Origin: an uncultured Lachnospiraceae bacterium
GTDB lineage: Bacteria; Bacillota; Clostridia; Lachnospirales; Lachnospiraceae
DNA: 64,000 nt
Direction of reading: 5' to 3'
Assembly: GCA_946558695.1 (NCBI GenBank)
Contig: CAMNTQ010000008.1
Coordinates: 1 to 64,000 of the forward strand
Below are positions 9,649-18,909 of the stretch, one piece after another. Each line of letters begins with the position of its first letter. Position 1 is the stretch's first letter. The notes under the pieces were generated by a model. That model was not told where the DNA came from, did not search any database, and saw only the letters and a program-made list of their open reading frames with translations. The translations under genes were made by a program, and so were the position numbers.

Positions 9649-10677
9649 ATGGATAATAATTTTTTAGGCATCAGAGAAATTGCGCAGATGGCAAACGTCT
9701 CAACCGCAACCGTTTCACGGGTTATCAATCATCCCGAAAAATGTTCGGAACAGACACGGAAAAAGGTAGAAAAAATCATACAGGAAAATAATTACATTCC
9801 AAACGAAACTATAAAGAATATATTTTCCAAATCATCCAATACGATTGCTATATTTATTTACGATATCAGCAATCCCTTTTTTACCAACCTGATTATGGAA
9901 CTGAACAGCATCTGCTTTAAAGAGCACTATACGCTGCTGATCTGCGACACAGAGAACGACATAGAAAAAGAAAAAGAATACTTGAAGTTCTGTATTGCAA
10001 AGCGCTGTATTGGAATTATTTTAACAGAGGGTATTTCAAACGCGTTATTTAAAAATATAAAGATTCCTTTTGTCTCTCTGGACAGAAAAGAAGGGGACAA
10101 CGTCCCCTTTGTAACATCCGAAAATTATCATATTATACGAAAAGTAATAAATTACTTATATAATCTGGGACATAGAAGAATTGCATTTGTAGGGTCAAAA
10201 CACCAATTTGTTTCCGTAGAAAAAAGATATCAGGGGTATTTAGACGAGTTAAAAGAAAAAAATATTCCTTTTAGACCAGAATATATATACCGCGAAGGGA
10301 AGTCGCTTGACACAAAGCTGGGAAGGCAGGCTCTCCGATATTTCTTATCCCTTTCCCAAATGCCTACAGCCCTTCTCTGCGCCAACGACATGGTGGCGCT
10401 CGGCGTCATCAACGAAGCGAGGTCCATGAATATAGACATACCGGAGACTATGTCCATATGCGGCTTTGACCACGTTTTAGATGAATTCCTTCCTGTGCCG
10501 CTGACTACCGTAGAGCAAAATATATCAAAGATTGCCGAAGAATTATTTTACTCTTTGACCGAAGAGCCCAACACTCCCGCAGAAAAAATCGTAGATTCCA
10601 CCTTTATTCCCGGAAAAACCTGCGCACATGCAGCATCATGGGATAAGACGAGACAAGCCGGAATCTTAGAAAAGTAA
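9649..10677 (+). CDS. LacI-family transcriptional regulator
   Basis: N-terminal HTH IREIAQMANVSTATVSRVINHPEKCSEQTRKKV; divergent to module 1. Confidence 0.93.
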   Translation: MDNNFLGIREIAQMANVSTATVSRVINHPEKCSEQTRKKVEKIIQENNYIPNETIKNIFSKSSNTIAIFIYDISNPFFTNLIMELNSICFKEHYTLLICDTENDIEKEKEYLKFCIAKRCIGIILTEGISNALFKNIKIPFVSLDRKEGDNVPFVTSENYHIIRKVINYLYNLGHRRIAFVGSKHQFVSVEKRYQGYLDELKEKNIPFRPEYIYREGKSLDTKLGRQALRYFLSLSQMPTALLCANDMVALGVINEARSMNIDIPETMSICGFDHVLDEFLPVPLTTVEQNISKIAEELFYSLTEEPNTPAEKIVDSTFIPGKTCAHAASWDKTRQAGILEK

Positions 10678-10684
10678 AATCTTT

Positions 10685-10719
10685 AAAAAAGCCCCCGACT
10701 GATTTTGCCGGGGCTTTTT
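10685..10719. terminator. Bidirectional rho-independent terminator
   Basis: AAAAAAGCCCC...GGGGCTTTTT between convergent genes. Confidence 0.8.
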
Positions 10720-10742
10720 AAGTGTTGCACGCCATATGTTTT

Positions 10743-13616
10743 CTATTTTACAGTTACTTTAATCCCTCTTTTCACACCGTTCGCGGACACAACATACACG
10801 GTACACGATCCTTTTTTCTTTCCTCTGACCGTACCTGTGTTTGACACGGATGCAACCTTCTCATTTGTTGAATAATAACGGTATACAGCTATGTGCTTTT
10901 TCGGAAGCAACTTTTTTCTCTTACTCTGCTTTACGGTCTTGGCTTTAATTTTCTGCGTTTTCCCTTTCTTGACCGTAAGCTTTGTTTTTGAAACTTTGAT
11001 GCTTTTTGCATTTGTATAGCCTTTTTTATTATTTCCCACAACATGGAGTGACAGGCTTTTTGCAATCGTCTTCTTTTTCCCGTTCACGATACGGTATGCC
11101 TGTATCTGTATCTTGTAAGTACCTTTTTTGCTGATTTTCTTCTTTCCAATCTTGCTTATGGCAAGACTCGTCTTTGCGCTTCCTTTGAGTGTTTTCACTA
11201 ATTTGTATTTTTTCCCACATTTTTCTGCATAGATTGCATATCCGGAGGCTTTGCTCACTTTTCCCCACGATACTTTCAGTTTTGTACCGGACATGGACGC
11301 TTTAGCTTTTTGATTGAGCCGTACAGTGTTGGCCGCAATATCAGCTTTTGATATTACAGGCTGTTTTTGAGGTTTATTGGGTTTTTTCACCTGCTCTGGC
11401 TGCTGCTCTGGCTGCGGTTTTGCCGGCTGCTCTGGCTGCGGTTTTGCCGGCTGCTCTGGCTGCGGCTTTGCCGGCTCCTCTGGTTTTTCCTCCTGCAGCT
11501 TCGTCCACTTGGATACAATCTGCGCCGATTCATGGAACTCCATCTCCATATCAAATGGTTCCCATGCATCCGCCTTCTTTATATACCACCCATCAAACTG
11601 ATAACCTTCTCTCTCAGGCGCCTGCGGCAGCACAATCTTCTCCCCGTCCGCCAGAAGATGCGCTTCTGCACTGTCGCCCTTGTCTACAGTAACGATATAC
11701 TTTATTACATCTCCAAAACGAACCGTCCCTGTTCCGGCAATATGTCCGGAGATTTCAGCCATCATTTCTTCCGTAACATCCTCCGGCAGCAAAAGGATTC
11801 CATTTACAACGATGGTATCATTGAGATCGATAAAGTCCGCCAGCGTTTCCTTTGTCAAGTGTGTCTTTGCATCTATAACCGCACCTTCTTCTACGACCAG
11901 TCTGGCCCCCTCCAGCACGTTCAGCTTCATCGCGCTGGCCGATCCCAATGCCGGTTTTAATGTCAGCATCTGCTTATTTTTCAAGGCTGTCTCTCCGCTT
12001 GCGGCATATACATATAATTTATTGTGCATTTCAACGATAAATCCATTGATAATACCCTCGTTAATAACCGAACCATCACGGATTTTCACAGCGTAAAACG
12101 ACGACCCGGCCGCATCTATCGTCCCGCTGTTTTTTAACTGCCCCTGATTCTGAAGCTGTCCTCCCTGAGATATTGTCACGCTGCCGTTATTCTGTAAAAG
12201 ACCGCCCATTTTTGTTGATGGGTCATAATAATTATAGATATAGCCGCCGCTTTGAACATCTATTGTTCCGGCATTCACAACAGAAGCATTCGGACAAATA
12301 TCTATGCTGGCGCCGCTCTGGACATGGATTGTTCCATTATTGATCAGCTTGCTTTTAGGCTGTTTTTGAATGCCCCCCACATTAAAACAATCTCCCTCCG
12401 ACATATTCAGCACAGTCCCTTTCGGGATCGTGAGCGTTGCCGGCGAGTCCTGATACCCTATAGTAATCAGCTTCCGGACGCCAAGTTTCATATTTTCGTT
12501 CCAAACCACGTTTCCAAATACATATCCCGCGGCTAATTTCTCATCACCCGAATCGATCACTCTATCCGCCACGGTAACTTTATCCGTATCTTCATCATAC
12601 GAACACAGCAAATACCAGACCAGATCCCCCTCATGCGGTATAACATACTTCTTCCCGTCAAACAAGACTGCGTTGTTTGAAGCTTTCAAAGGCCATGCAG
12701 ATACAGACGGAATCATATAGTCGCCGCCTTCATTATCCGCAAACAACGTTCCGCCGTTTATCGTGCATCCCTGAGAATAAAGCGTCCCTGAAGCCAAACC
12801 GCTATTCGTATTTCCAACCGCTCTCACATCACTGGACACAAACTCAATATTGCCTGTAGGAGCATTGATTGCAGGCCCATTCCCGTTAATGGCGATCACA
12901 TGGCTGTTTTCAATTCTTATCTTCCGTCCCTGAGACTGCCCTGCAAAAATAGCACTGCTCTCACCGCCGATTCCCGCAGTATTGCTCCTTACTTTTATAT
13001 ATTTACTGTTTCTGAGTACTATATTGCCTCCGGTTGCACCGATTCCTCTGCAAGGATTTGATACTGAACCGTATACGATTTCCATCCGAACAGTATCCGC
13101 TGTAATATTCCCGGAAGCCTGAATGCCGCCGCTCTGACTGTTTATCTTTAACGTCCCGGTTCCGGACAGAGCCACATCAATATTCGGAGCCGCCCCCTCA
13201 CTACTTAACGCACATATTCCGATGCTGCCCGCCGTAATCTGATTTTCACCTTCTACCCTGATATCCACCGGCACACATATGCAGATTCCTATCTTTGCAC
13301 TATTAATCACAGCATTTTTCAGAGTCAACGTCCCGCTGACAACATCCTCACCATCCAGTTTCGGCGTCCAGACAATCTGCCCGTTTCCTGCCGTGTAAGA
13401 GGTTTCTGCCTTCGGAACCTGATTCATCCATTGAAAATTCAGACCTGCTGACGCCGACTGTTCTTTTTCTGCCGTTCTGGCTGTATGAGCGTCTTCCTGT
13501 ATGATTTCATCCGGCGAGCCGCTTTCAACTGCCGCTGCCGCAAGGGGCGTATGAAAAAATATCAGGCTCGCTGTTAAAAGGGCAAGACCCCTTCTGACTT
13601 TCATTCCTCTATCCAT
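10743..13616 (-). CDS. Large secreted/surface protein with carbohydrate-binding-like beta-repeat region, Listeria-Bacteroides (InlB B-type) repeat and C-terminal Ig-like domain
   Basis: Signal peptide; repeated 'SGTIDVQSGG/NNGTIHVQSG' pattern; EGYQFDGWYIKKADAWEPFD; PEQPAKPQ repeats; C-terminal KVSKTKLTVKKGKTQKIKAK...VASVSNTGTVRGKKKGSCTVYV (BIG2-like). No LPXTG seen. Confidence 0.75.
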   Translation of the reverse strand: MDRGMKVRRGLALLTASLIFFHTPLAAAAVESGSPDEIIQEDAHTARTAEKEQSASAGLNFQWMNQVPKAETSYTAGNGQIVWTPKLDGEDVVSGTLTLKNAVINSAKIGICICVPVDIRVEGENQITAGSIGICALSSEGAAPNIDVALSGTGTLKINSQSGGIQASGNITADTVRMEIVYGSVSNPCRGIGATGGNIVLRNSKYIKVRSNTAGIGGESSAIFAGQSQGRKIRIENSHVIAINGNGPAINAPTGNIEFVSSDVRAVGNTNSGLASGTLYSQGCTINGGTLFADNEGGDYMIPSVSAWPLKASNNAVLFDGKKYVIPHEGDLVWYLLCSYDEDTDKVTVADRVIDSGDEKLAAGYVFGNVVWNENMKLGVRKLITIGYQDSPATLTIPKGTVLNMSEGDCFNVGGIQKQPKSKLINNGTIHVQSGASIDICPNASVVNAGTIDVQSGGYIYNYYDPSTKMGGLLQNNGSVTISQGGQLQNQGQLKNSGTIDAAGSSFYAVKIRDGSVINEGIINGFIVEMHNKLYVYAASGETALKNKQMLTLKPALGSASAMKLNVLEGARLVVEEGAVIDAKTHLTKETLADFIDLNDTIVVNGILLLPEDVTEEMMAEISGHIAGTGTVRFGDVIKYIVTVDKGDSAEAHLLADGEKIVLPQAPEREGYQFDGWYIKKADAWEPFDMEMEFHESAQIVSKWTKLQEEKPEEPAKPQPEQPAKPQPEQPAKPQPEQQPEQVKKPNKPQKQPVISKADIAANTVRLNQKAKASMSGTKLKVSWGKVSKASGYAIYAEKCGKKYKLVKTLKGSAKTSLAISKIGKKKISKKGTYKIQIQAYRIVNGKKKTIAKSLSLHVVGNNKKGYTNAKSIKVSKTKLTVKKGKTQKIKAKTVKQSKRKKLLPKKHIAVYRYYSTNEKVASVSNTGTVRGKKKGSCTVYVVSANGVKRGIKVTVK
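11391..11480. repeat. 24-bp tandem repeat (three units plus partial) encoding PEQPAKPQ
   Basis: CTGCTCTGGCTGCGGTTTTGCCGG units at 11403-11426, 11427-11450, 11451-11474 (last with one substitution). Confidence 0.9.
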
Positions 13617-13832
13617 TTGTCTCCCTCCTGTCTTTTATTCGCATAATTTCAGGACAAAACCGCACCTTTTAAGCGCGTCCTAAAATATTATTTGAATTAT
13701 ACGACATATCTTCTTCCATTTTCTGCTTTTGGCGCGAATCGCATGGTTTTGCCGTAAATGGACAAAAAAATACGTGGATATTGTCTTTTATTTGAGATAA
13801 AATAAATGTAAGCTGAACAAATTATATAGGGA

Positions 13833-13843
13833 GGGGGGGGGGG
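13833..13843 (+). repeat. Homopolymeric G tract (11 G) in the ribosome-binding region of the response regulator gene
   Basis: atatagggaGGGGGGGGGGGtataaaaATG; tract ends 7 nt before the ATG at 13851. Confidence 0.85.
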
Positions 13844-13850
13844 TATAAAA

Positions 13851-14582
13851 ATGCGCATCGCTCTGGTAGAAGACTGCGTCTCTGACGCAAAAACGCTATC
13901 CGATTTTTTGACACAATATAAAGAACTGCATTCACCAGAACTTTACTTTGCCCGATACAGTTCCGGCGAGGCATTCTTAGCATCTCCATTTGAAAAATAC
14001 CATCTTGTGTTTATGGATATTTACATGGGGCAAATGGACGGAATCGAGACTGCCCGCCGGATTCTTGAGAAAAACGCCGACTGCCTTATTGTGTTTTTGA
14101 CTGCAAGCAGAGAGGATATCTGGCGCGCGGTAAAGCTTCACGTCTGTTTTGACTATATTGAAAAAGTAAGCTTAAATTACAAAAAGGTTGAGGAAGTCCT
14201 GAATGCTGCATGGAAGAAACTGCGGTTACAGGCAAGAGTTCTGGAATTTTACTCTGGAAAACAAAAAGTCCGCCTGCCTCTTTCTAAGATTCAATATCTG
14301 GTTTCACGCGACAAATATACCTTTCTCATATTGGAAAACGGGCAGGAACTGCGCTACCGCGTTACCTTTTCCTCTCTCCATGCCATTCTGCAAAAGGAAA
14401 CCAGATTTTTGCTCTGCAACAGAGGCATCCTTCTGAATATGGATTTTATCACAAAGGCAACCCGGGACACATTTATAATGTCAGACAATAAATCCTTCCC
14501 CATTCACAAACGAAACCATATAAACATCATGCAAAGATTTAATCATTACCAGTTTGAAAAGCTAGGTGAACAGGAGGTATGA
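13851..14582 (+). CDS. LytTR-domain response regulator (AgrA-like)
   Basis: Receiver: RIALVEDCVSDAKTL, LVFMDIYMGQMDGIETA; C-terminal LytTR domain (FLLCNRGILLNMDFITKATRDTFIMSDNKSFPIHKR). Confidence 0.9.
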   Translation: MRIALVEDCVSDAKTLSDFLTQYKELHSPELYFARYSSGEAFLASPFEKYHLVFMDIYMGQMDGIETARRILEKNADCLIVFLTASREDIWRAVKLHVCFDYIEKVSLNYKKVEEVLNAAWKKLRLQARVLEFYSGKQKVRLPLSKIQYLVSRDKYTFLILENGQELRYRVTFSSLHAILQKETRFLLCNRGILLNMDFITKATRDTFIMSDNKSFPIHKRNHINIMQRFNHYQFEKLGEQEV

Positions 14583-14585
14583 TTT

Positions 14586-15911
14586 ATGGAAAAATTGATA
14601 GCAACTGCTATGTATGCCCGCTCTACCTTCAGCATCATACCGCTTATCTTCTTTTGCTTTATCCCTGTCTGGCAGGATGCGAAAAGGTCACACGCACGCC
14701 TTGCCGCCAAAACCGCCGCCGCCTTTGCATTGATGGAAATCGTCATGTTCCTTATATATTTTCTGCTCCCGCCTGCAGCTGCAGATTTGGTAAATGAATT
14801 TCTTTGCATCGTTGTATTTTTCTATCTGTACCAAAAAGAATTTGCACTTAAGCGTTCCCACCTGTGGTTTATCTTTATGACCGCCTGCCTGCTTGGAGGC
14901 TTTACTTACCTGTTCTACCATTTGGTCAATATATTTTTTCATCCCGCAGCCACTGTTGACGACCCGGTATATACCGACGTCTTTTTACTCCAGCTTGCCT
15001 TTGAATCTATACTGATCCTCGTCCTCGCCCTGCCTGCCCGGCGGTATCTTGGATGGCTGGCACACCATTTCCATGAGGAAAAGGTCTGGAGGATCATCTG
15101 GCTGATACCAACGGGTTTTTTAGCATTTTCCTACGTCTTCATCCCTTATGATAACAGTGTTATGTTTGTAGGACGGTTTATAGAAATATATATCATCACG
15201 ATTTTCATCCTTTTCATTCTCATCCTCCTTATCTATGGTTTGTTTTACAAAATCGCTTACAGCATCACGGAAAATCAGAACATCATCCAAAGAACCGCCC
15301 AGCTGGAAATACAGGCACAGCAATACCATCGGCTCCAAGCTTATATGCAGGAAACCACCCGTCTGCGCCATGATTTCCGCCATCAGCTCACTGTTCTTGC
15401 AGATATGCTGAAAAAGCAGCGCTACAGGGAACTAGAAGAATATCTGGAGCAATCCATCGGCAGTGTTACCGACATGCCCTTAAAGTATTGCTCTTCCCCC
15501 GCCGTTAATGCCATCTTAAACCACTACGTTTCTCTCTGCCGGGAGTTTTGCATAGAGACTCGTCTGAACATACGCCTGAAAGATGATTTTTCTATCGAGG
15601 ACATGGATTTTTGCGTACTGCTGGGGAATCTGCTGGAAAATGCGGCGGATGCCTGCAAAGCCCTCCCCGAAGAAAAGCGCAGAATTACATTGACAGCAGG
15701 ACAGACGTCTGAACACGTCATCGCCCTGCATATCGTAAACCCATATGAACAGCCGCTGTCCATAAAGGGCGGGAAACTCCTTTCCTCCAAGCACGACGGA
15801 GAAGGGCAGGGGCTGAAATCTGTACGGCTGATTACAGAAAAATATGACGGATTTCTCGACATCATCCATGAAAACCATATATTTGAAGTGAAGGTACTGT
15901 TGAACTTTTAA
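14586..15911 (+). CDS. GHKL-type sensor histidine kinase (AgrC-like)
   Basis: N-terminal multi-TM region; LRHDFRHQLTVLADML; C-terminal ATPase LLGNLLENAADAC and GQGLKSVRLITEKYDG. Confidence 0.9.
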   Translation: MEKLIATAMYARSTFSIIPLIFFCFIPVWQDAKRSHARLAAKTAAAFALMEIVMFLIYFLLPPAAADLVNEFLCIVVFFYLYQKEFALKRSHLWFIFMTACLLGGFTYLFYHLVNIFFHPAATVDDPVYTDVFLLQLAFESILILVLALPARRYLGWLAHHFHEEKVWRIIWLIPTGFLAFSYVFIPYDNSVMFVGRFIEIYIITIFILFILILLIYGLFYKIAYSITENQNIIQRTAQLEIQAQQYHRLQAYMQETTRLRHDFRHQLTVLADMLKKQRYRELEEYLEQSIGSVTDMPLKYCSSPAVNAILNHYVSLCREFCIETRLNIRLKDDFSIEDMDFCVLLGNLLENAADACKALPEEKRRITLTAGQTSEHVIALHIVNPYEQPLSIKGGKLLSSKHDGEGQGLKSVRLITEKYDGFLDIIHENHIFEVKVLLNF

Positions 15912-15962
15912 GTAACTCTATGGTACAATTTAAAAAAGAAGCCTGCAAGGGAGGGATAGCGT

Positions 15963-16505
15963 ATGTATTTTCCGAATACAGAAAGAAATACTATATCCGA
16001 AGATATTATTATCGAGAAAGCGAAGCCGGAAGATGCAGAAGAACTGCTCCATATCCTGAAGATCATCGGAGGAGAAACAGACAATCTCACCTTTGGTTCA
16101 GAAGGACTTTCCGCTACATTAAAAGAAGAACAGATTTATCTCGCATCGCTTATAGACTCTGTTTCCTCAGCCATGTTCGTAGCAAGAAAGAATGGGCGAA
16201 TCGTCGGAAATGCCCATTTTACCGGAATGACACGAACGCGGCTAAAGCACAGAGGTACTCTCGGCATTTCTGTACTAAGATCGGAATGGGGACAGGGAAT
16301 CGGACATAGTCTTATGGAAGCTGTCATCGATTTTGCCAAGAATACCGCTCATGTGGAGATCATCTCATTAGAAGTTAAGAGCGATAATGTCCGGGCAATT
16401 GAATTATATAAAAAGTTTGGCTTTGAAAAAACTGGACATTTTAAAGGTTTTCTAAAAATCAATGGGGAATATGCGGACTTTGAACTGATGAACCTGTATC
16501 TATAA
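15963..16505 (+). CDS. GNAT-family N-acetyltransferase
   Basis: LGISVLRSEWGQGIGHSLMEAVIDFA and LEVKSDNVRAIELYKKFGFEKTG. Confidence 0.9.
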   Translation: MYFPNTERNTISEDIIIEKAKPEDAEELLHILKIIGGETDNLTFGSEGLSATLKEEQIYLASLIDSVSSAMFVARKNGRIVGNAHFTGMTRTRLKHRGTLGISVLRSEWGQGIGHSLMEAVIDFAKNTAHVEIISLEVKSDNVRAIELYKKFGFEKTGHFKGFLKINGEYADFELMNLYL

Positions 16506-16522
16506 AACTTATACATTTAACT

Positions 16523-16842
16523 TGACAAACCCTCCACGATCCTCCGAGCCTTCTCGAAAGGCATCTCTACAAAATCCGCAACTTCTTCTATGGAGATGCC
16601 TTTCCTGTATTTTTTCATGATTCGATCTATACATAGTCTACTAACGATGCTTTCCAGTCCCTATATTGTAATCTCTTCATTCTCGTTTTTTCGAACATAT
16701 CATGAAGACACCGGCTCCCATCCCATATTTTTTCCCCATAATAAAATACAACTGTAATCACAGGATTTAATTTATCATCCTTTTTCATCCGTGAGAGAAA
16801 TTCGTCTTCTGTCACCGCTTCCTTCTCTTTTTTCCTTAACAC
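16523..16842 (-). pseudogene. Remnant of an Rpn/YhgA-like (PD-(D/E)XK, PF04754-type) family protein
   Basis: ORF 16627-16842 encodes KLNPVITVVFYYGEKIWDGSRCLHDMFE; after a stop and frame change the typical Rpn C-terminal segment MKKYRKGISIEEVADFVEMPFEKARRIVEGLSS follows (about 16523-16618). N-terminal nuclease core absent. Confidence 0.65.
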
Positions 16843-16905
16843 AAAAACCCTTATACCGCCCCCTCTTTGCCGGGCAAAACATGAGAATACCGGCTGCCTT
16901 TCGGA

Positions 16906-17670
16906 TCATTCTTCCGGGTCTGCAACGATCACTTCCTTTTTAAGCGCGCAAGCTTTTGCAAGAATCTCCGGAGAGGTCTTATTATCCGTGATGATTACGT
17001 CAATCTGGCTTAGGGGGATGGAGTTGCACAGAGAGACGTGCTCGCATTTGGTGTGATCGATCAGAAGGACTACTTTTTTTGCAATGGAGGCAAGCGCTCG
17101 CTTCGTCTCCACAAGCGGATAAGTATGTTCAAAAGCACCGCCCGGTATGCGGAATGCTCTGGCCGAGATAAACGCCACATCCGCCCGGTGCTGTGTCAAT
17201 GTCTCCCGGGAGTCAGTCATAATGGATTTTGTGCGGTGGTAGAGCATGCCGCCGGTTAAATATGTCTGGATATTTTCCTTATTGGACAGTTCTACCGCAG
17301 TCATGAGGTTGGAAGTGATGACTGAAAGCGGAATATTGTCGGGAAGAAACCTGGAAAAGGTGTGGGCGGTGGTGCCGGAGTCAATGCAGATTACGCTGTA
17401 GGGATGCACGAATTTTAACGCGGCTCTGGCAATCGCCTCCTTCTCGTACTGGTGCTCATCAATCTGCTCGTGAAAATAATTCGGCTTTGCCTCTTTCATC
17501 AAGAAAGCGCATCCGTGCTTGCGCCGAATAAGCTTTATATTTTCAAGCTCATTCAGATCGCGCCGGATCGTCATCTCGCTGCAATTGAGCATCTCCGCTA
17601 ATTCTTTCGGCGTACAGATCATCTGATTTTCCAACAGTTCTATAATCTTTGCATGTCGTTCCTTTTTCAT
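16906..17670 (-). CDS. DeoR/GlpR-family transcriptional regulator
   Basis: MKKERHAKIIELLENQMICTPKELAEMLNCSEMTIRRDLNELE; start trimmed to the ATG at 17670 (ORF track extends to 17793). Confidence 0.9.
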   Translation of the reverse strand: MKKERHAKIIELLENQMICTPKELAEMLNCSEMTIRRDLNELENIKLIRRKHGCAFLMKEAKPNYFHEQIDEHQYEKEAIARAALKFVHPYSVICIDSGTTAHTFSRFLPDNIPLSVITSNLMTAVELSNKENIQTYLTGGMLYHRTKSIMTDSRETLTQHRADVAFISARAFRIPGGAFEHTYPLVETKRALASIAKKVVLLIDHTKCEHVSLCNSIPLSQIDVIITDNKTSPEILAKACALKKEVIVADPEE

Positions 17671-17791
17671 CTGAATATCCTTTCGCTGACTAACGATTGC
17701 TGCACAGAAGTGCGCAATTTTTAACATTATAGTAATAATAAAATATGTTTTTACATTTTGCAATATATTATTGCAAAAAATGTTAAAAAAC

Positions 17792-17816
17792 AAACAAAAA
17801 TAGTAAATATTTGTTT
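17792..17816. promoter_or_regulatory. Weak candidate DeoR operator (AT-rich imperfect inverted repeat)
   Basis: AAACAAAAAT ... ATATTTGTTT with one mismatch, in the divergent promoter region. Confidence 0.3.
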
Positions 17817-17846
17817 TTATATAAACACAAACAACAGGATAATATG

Positions 17847-17875
17847 TTGAAATATAAACTTTTTGTAAATATAAT
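17847..17875 (+). promoter_or_regulatory. Sigma-A type promoter for module 2 operon
   Basis: TTGAAA - 17 nt - TATAAT, about 50 nt upstream of the ATG at 17926. Confidence 0.7.
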
Positions 17876-17925
17876 TATCACATAGAAGCAATTTAAAGTG
17901 TTATGTTGATAAAGGAGATACAGCT

Positions 17926-18909
17926 ATGATTAAGATGCCTGAAAAAGAGCGCGCGGTCGGAATGTATAAAAAGATGTACCAGATCCGGCAGTACGAAGAG
18001 ACGATTTATTATCTGTTTCTGGAGGGAATCATGCCGGGAACGATTCATCAGTCCCACGGACAGGAGGCATGTGCGGTCGGGATGATCTATGATTTGAGAA
18101 AAGAGGATTATATTCTGACGACGCACAGACCTGCGGGACATGATCTTGCGAAAGGAGTGTCACTTCGTTCCATGATGTGCGAGATGTTCGGCAAAGCGGA
18201 AGGATGCTGCAAGGGAAAAGGCGGAGCGATGCACACCGGAGATATTGATGTTGGAGCGGTTACGGCGAATGCGATCGTAGGAGGCAACCTTCCGATTGCG
18301 GCAGGAGTGGCATTGCGATGTAAGATGATGAAAACGGACAATGTAACGGTGTGCTTTTTCGGAGACGGCGCAAGTAATGAGGGGGCCTTTCACGAGGCAC
18401 TCAATGCGGCGGCAGTCTGGAAGCTTCCGGTAGTCTATGTGTGTGAAAATAATCTGTATTCAGCCACAACCTCGATTAAGCTTACCTGTAATCTTGAAAA
18501 TGCAGCGGCGGACAGAGGAAGCGCTTATGGAATCCCCAGTGAAGTTGTGGATGGGAATGATGTTCTTGCGGTAAATGAAGCTGGAGCAAGGGCGATTGCA
18601 AGGGCGAGAAGAGGGGAAGGACCGACGATCTTAGAGTTAAAGACATACCGGATCGGCGGACATTCCAGAAACGACGCCTGCGGTTACAGACCAAAGGAGG
18701 AGGAAAAGGAGTGGTTTTCAAAAGATCCGGTTAAGAACTTTCGGAAACGCTTGACCGATGAAAAGGTTATCACAGAAAAAGAACTGGAAAAGATAGAAAA
18801 AGAGATTACAGATGAGATTGAGACAGAAGTAGAATATGCGAAGAACAGCAAGGATCCAGAACCGAAGTCTGCGCTTTGCGACGTATACTGGGAAGGAGGT
18901 ACACGATAA
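17926..18909 (+). CDS. TPP-dependent dehydrogenase E1 component alpha subunit (AcoA/PdhA-like)
   Basis: HQSHGQEACAVG, GKGGAMHTGDIDVGAVTANAIVGGNLPIAAGVAL, GDGASNEGAFHEALN. Confidence 0.9.
   Translation: MIKMPEKERAVGMYKKMYQIRQYEETIYYLFLEGIMPGTIHQSHGQEACAVGMIYDLRKEDYILTTHRPAGHDLAKGVSLRSMMCEMFGKAEGCCKGKGGAMHTGDIDVGAVTANAIVGGNLPIAAGVALRCKMMKTDNVTVCFFGDGASNEGAFHEALNAAAVWKLPVVYVCENNLYSATTSIKLTCNLENAAADRGSAYGIPSEVVDGNDVLAVNEAGARAIARARRGEGPTILELKTYRIGGHSRNDACGYRPKEEEKEWFSKDPVKNFRKRLTDEKVITEKELEKIEKEITDEIETEVEYAKNSKDPEPKSALCDVYWEGGTR

Noticed and set aside
11391-11480. CRISPR-like short repeats
   Set aside because: Units are contiguous without spacers, in frame, and encode a Pro-rich repeat; coding tandem repeat.
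11348-11692. Plus-strand ORFs opposite the surface-protein repeat
   Set aside because: Low-complexity (LAAALAAV / GCGFAGCSG) translations caused by the antisense of the PEQPAKPQ repeat; no RBS or family motifs.
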